A stretch of DNA of 16,454 bases from positions 5,567 through 22,020 of the forward strand of contig QHYP01000051.1 in the NCBI GenBank assembly GCA_003224195.1. The letters run 5' to 3'. Made by a program: the position numbers and the translations under genes. Shown here one piece after another: positions 14,034 to 16,454 of this stretch. This stretch comes from Acidobacteriota bacterium (GTDB taxonomy: Bacteria > Acidobacteriota > Terriglobia > Acidiferrales > UBA7541). The number at the start of each line of letters is the position of its first letter. The stretch's first letter is position 1. Below the pieces are notes generated by a model. The model was not told the origin of the DNA. It saw nothing but the letters and a program-made list of their open reading frames with translations, and did not search any database.

Positions 14034-14777
14034 TCACGCAGGCGAAGTGTGCGTCGCGGCCAGATCCGCGGGACGCTGGTCGGCTGGAAGAGCTGCTGCC
14101 AACGCGGCGCGAACGAGCGCATTGAGTTCATCGCGCCGTTCAAAGGTGTAGCACGAAGCGTCGATCGGCGGGCAGAAGCGGACCACGATCTCGCCCGGCC
14201 GGATGCGGAGCGAACGTTTCCGCATCACATGGTGAGCGCCGGAACATGCGATCGGCACGATCGCTACGCCGGCGTTTATCGCCATCACAACCGCTCCCTT
14301 TTTGAAAGCCTGAAGCCTGCCGTCTGGACTGCGCGTCCCCTCTGGATAAACAAGGAATGAGGTGCCGTTGCGCAGTGCCTGCGCGGTGGACTCGAGGCTC
14401 GCCATGGCAGATTCGTGATCCGAGCGATCGACGGGAACGAAACCGGCTAAAGCGAACGCCTGACCAACAATCGGTATTTTGAGCAGAGATTTCTTGAGAA
14501 GGATGGCGACGCGCCGCGGGATCGAGCCGACGACAGCGGGCGCATCGGCGGAACTCGTGTGATTGGCCACGAAAAGGCAAGGGCCGGGCGGGATGTGCTC
14601 GAGACCTTCCACGCGGATCTTCACTCCCACGGCCCGCACTGCAAACATGACTCCGCCGACGCCCACGCGATAGATCAGATCGGCGTCGCGGACCGCGAGG
14701 GAATAGAGCAAGAGCGGTGGGCCAAGCAGAAGCGTGTAGAGAGTGAGGAAAACGGCGACGAATAGCGTGCGGAGCAT
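14034..14777 (-). CDS. plsC: 1-acyl-sn-glycerol-3-phosphate acyltransferase (PlsC family)
   Basis: Membrane-associated acyltransferase that adds the second acyl chain to lysophosphatidic acid, making phosphatidic acid for phospholipid synthesis. The 247-residue protein starts with a hydrophobic helix (about 4-27, LFVAVFLTLYTLLLGPPLLL) and has all four family motifs. These are the catalytic HX4D in VANHTSSADAP (His73, Asp78), GFVPVDRSD (112-120), the glycerol-phosphate-binding YPEGTRSPDG (144-153) with FKKGAV after it, and VPIACSG (174-180). The start is the ATG at 14777. AGGA is nearby but only 2-3 bases away, which is tight. It lies 55 bases after the M61 peptidase gene on the same strand and converges with lpxD. 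The symbol assumes the usual activity; the family also contains acyltransferases for other lipids. Confidence 0.9.
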   Translation of the reverse strand: MLRTLFVAVFLTLYTLLLGPPLLLYSLAVRDADLIYRVGVGGVMFAVRAVGVKIRVEGLEHIPPGPCLFVANHTSSADAPAVVGSIPRRVAILLKKSLLKIPIVGQAFALAGFVPVDRSDHESAMASLESTAQALRNGTSFLVYPEGTRSPDGRLQAFKKGAVVMAINAGVAIVPIACSGAHHVMRKRSLRIRPGEIVVRFCPPIDASCYTFERRDELNALVRAALAAALPADQRPADLAATHTSPA

Positions 14778-14832
14778 CGTCCTACAGAACTCTCTCGAAT
14801 CATGAAGTGTGCGTCAAGAGGAAGATGCCGAC

Positions 14833-16454
14833 TTAGTGCGCGTTTTCTGATCCGGAGGTTCCGCGGAGAAGCCCGTAGCGAATGCGATTTGCCTTTTCGC
14901 CGACCGCGGAGGATTCCACGACCTGCCAGAGTGTCTCCTTCACTTCTCCCAGTGGAAATTCGAGCGACTGTTCCTTGTCCTCGCGGCGGAGACGAAGCCG
15001 GAGTTTGTCGCCGGGTTTCTGTTCGCGCAACCAGCGCTCGAGGCGGCGTGGCACATCTCCATCGTTCCACCGAAGTATGAGGTCGCCTTCGCGGAGACCT
15101 GAGCGGGCCGCTTCGCCGTCCGGGTCGATGCTGACGACGCGCCAATCGCCTGTGGGCGTGCGTTCGAGCGAGAAACCCGGAACGGCGCGACTGCGCGTGG
15201 CGGAGCGCAACTCGAGGCCGGCGAGAGGAAGAACCTGGTTGTAAGGGAGAGGCTCGGCGCCAGCGACATAGCGGCGGAAGAAATCCTCGAAGGAAGTATC
15301 GGCGGCTCTTTCAGCCATTAGACGAACGTCAAGGCTGTCGCGATAGAAACGGCCTTTGGCCGCAAATTCGCGGTTCATGAGGCGGAGCACATCGTCGAGG
15401 CTGGCGTTGTTGTTGGTGTGGTCGCGGATCAGGATGTCGAGAAGGAGGCCAAGAAGCTGGCCTTTCGTGTAGTAGGAAACGCTGTGGTCCGGCCGGTTGT
15501 AGAGGGGATATTTCTCAAGCCAGGCATCGAGGCTGGACTGTTCGGCGCTTTGCCAATGCTCGGCGGGCCGTGCCTCAAGCTCGGTGATCTGGTCGGAGAG
15601 GTCCTCGTAAAACTGCTGCTTCGTCCAGAGGCCAGTCCGGACAAGGGCATAGGCGCCGTACGTGTTCGTGACCCCCTCGGCGAACCAGAGCGCGCGAGTG
15701 TATTGCTCTTTCGTGTAGTCCACAGGTTCGAGAGTCGCGGGGCGGATGCGCTTGACATTCCAGAGATGGAAGAACTCGTGAGCAGCGACGCCGGGGAGAA
15801 AATCATCCGAGGGAACAGAGACGGCCGTTGAATTTACGTGTTCCATGCCGCCGCCTGCGCCGTAGGCGGCTTTCCCGATGTGGATGATGAAAGTGTAGTG
15901 ATCGAACGGAGCACCATCCATCAGCTTGATTTCGTAGGCGCAGATTCGGCGCAAGACATCGCTTACGCGATCTCGCCTCCAATTGTCGCCGTGGATGATC
16001 ACGCGGACTTCGGCTGCATCCTGGGTGAGAGTAAACTCTTCAAACTTGCCGACCTCGATCGGGGCGTCGGCGAGGTCGTCGTAACTCCTGGCGTCGAAAC
16101 CAAAATTGCGCGCGCCGCCCATCGATTCAAGCATTGTGAGAGATGCGCTTGCCGCCTGCCAGGCATCGGGAATCTCAGGCAAGGATAGGTGAACAGCTTC
16201 CGCCCGGCGGTTCGGGACGTACATCAGAATCATCGCGGGGTTGATGAAGGCGTGGTCTTTGTTAAGCTGAGTGCCGAAAGGACCGGGTTCGTCCCAGTAG
16301 GTGTCGTAGCGGACCGTGACTGTTCCGCTTCCCGTGATGCCCCAGGTCTGTTTGTCGAGCTTCTCGATGCGCGCAGGTTGCTCGCCGATAAAGGCCTCGA
16401 GTCGCTCGTCGTGGCTCGAGAAGTCACGGATTTGATAAAGGGCGTTCCAAGCGG
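14833..16454 (-). CDS. M61-family metallopeptidase with PDZ domain, 5'-truncated by window edge
   Basis: A zinc metallopeptidase of the M61 (glycyl aminopeptidase) family. About 539 residues are visible and the frame runs off the right edge without a start. The first visible residues (AWNALYQIRDFSSHDERL) are a typical internal N-terminal segment, so the ATG at 16233 is not the real start. The zinc site is AAHEFFHLWNVKRIRP (His225, Glu226, His229, counting from the window edge) with third ligand Glu259 in LWFAEGVTNTYG. SYYTKGQLLGLLLDIL (about 326-341) supplies the conserved tyrosine. A PDZ domain lies at about 418-503 (VVSIDPDGEAARSGLREGDLI). Members are usually secreted or periplasmic, but the signal peptide would be outside the window. 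It stops 55 bases before plsC on the same strand; no functional link is evident. Confidence 0.93.
   Translation of the reverse strand, partial: AWNALYQIRDFSSHDERLEAFIGEQPARIEKLDKQTWGITGSGTVTVRYDTYWDEPGPFGTQLNKDHAFINPAMILMYVPNRRAEAVHLSLPEIPDAWQAASASLTMLESMGGARNFGFDARSYDDLADAPIEVGKFEEFTLTQDAAEVRVIIHGDNWRRDRVSDVLRRICAYEIKLMDGAPFDHYTFIIHIGKAAYGAGGGMEHVNSTAVSVPSDDFLPGVAAHEFFHLWNVKRIRPATLEPVDYTKEQYTRALWFAEGVTNTYGAYALVRTGLWTKQQFYEDLSDQITELEARPAEHWQSAEQSSLDAWLEKYPLYNRPDHSVSYYTKGQLLGLLLDILIRDHTNNNASLDDVLRLMNREFAAKGRFYRDSLDVRLMAERAADTSFEDFFRRYVAGAEPLPYNQVLPLAGLELRSATRSRAVPGFSLERTPTGDWRVVSIDPDGEAARSGLREGDLILRWNDGDVPRRLERWLREQKPGDKLRLRLRREDKEQSLEFPLGEVKETLWQVVESSAVGEKANRIRYGLLRGTSGSENAH

Noticed and set aside
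16230..16454. ATG at 16233 as the start of the M61 peptidase
   Set aside because: The frame stays open to the window edge and the 73 upstream residues read as typical M61 sequence, so the gene is simply cut by the window.
1..16454. A defence, secondary-metabolite or mobile gene cluster
   Set aside because: No transposase, integrase other than XerD, nuclease-toxin pair, CRISPR repeat or biosynthetic cluster gene can be read on either strand.

Overview
The window looks like a chromosomal segment of a GC-rich, diderm bacterium. It most resembles Acidobacteriota: several uncharacterised proteins have the look of ones I associate with that phylum, alongside lpxD (lipid A), ccmE/ccmF (cytochrome c System I) and GTG/TTG starts at five genes. 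The phylum call is inference. I see no phage, insertion-sequence transposase, CRISPR array, rRNA or tRNA. Most of the window is housekeeping.

Layout. From 12205 down to 1 almost everything is on the minus strand, transcribed in the order murJ (lipid II flippase), xerD (tyrosine recombinase), a CCA-adding/poly(A) polymerase-type nucleotidyltransferase, dnaE (DNA polymerase III alpha), accA (carboxyltransferase alpha), a possible 58-residue small ORF, a small [2Fe-2S] ferredoxin-like protein, an unknown protein with a faint uracil-DNA-glycosylase-like layout, ccmE and ccmF (cut by the left edge). murJ and xerD overlap by one base (TAATG). At 12206-12331 a compact divergent intergenic region carries a good sigma70-type promoter for the plus strand and a weaker one for murJ. 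The plus strand then holds an uncharacterised 162-residue protein and lpxD. lpxD converges on plsC (minus), with a 107-bp inverted-repeat structure between them that includes the lpxD stop codon. Upstream of plsC, also minus, is an M61-family metallopeptidase with a PDZ domain, cut by the right edge.

How the genes fit together. MurJ, LpxD, PlsC and AccA serve the envelope: lipid II export, lipid A acylation, phosphatidic acid synthesis and malonyl-CoA supply. XerD, DnaE and the nucleotidyltransferase serve chromosome resolution, replication and tRNA/RNA 3'-end work. CcmE and CcmF load heme onto periplasmic c-type cytochromes.

Points worth a second look are the CXXXY (not His) heme site of CcmE, an unusual motif D and a long Lys/Ala tail in the nucleotidyltransferase, mutually exclusive hairpins in the dnaE leader, the MITE-like inverted repeat after lpxD, the unconventional ferredoxin-like protein, and a 58-codon ORF hidden in the accA-ferredoxin gap. 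I found no clearly new multi-gene system.
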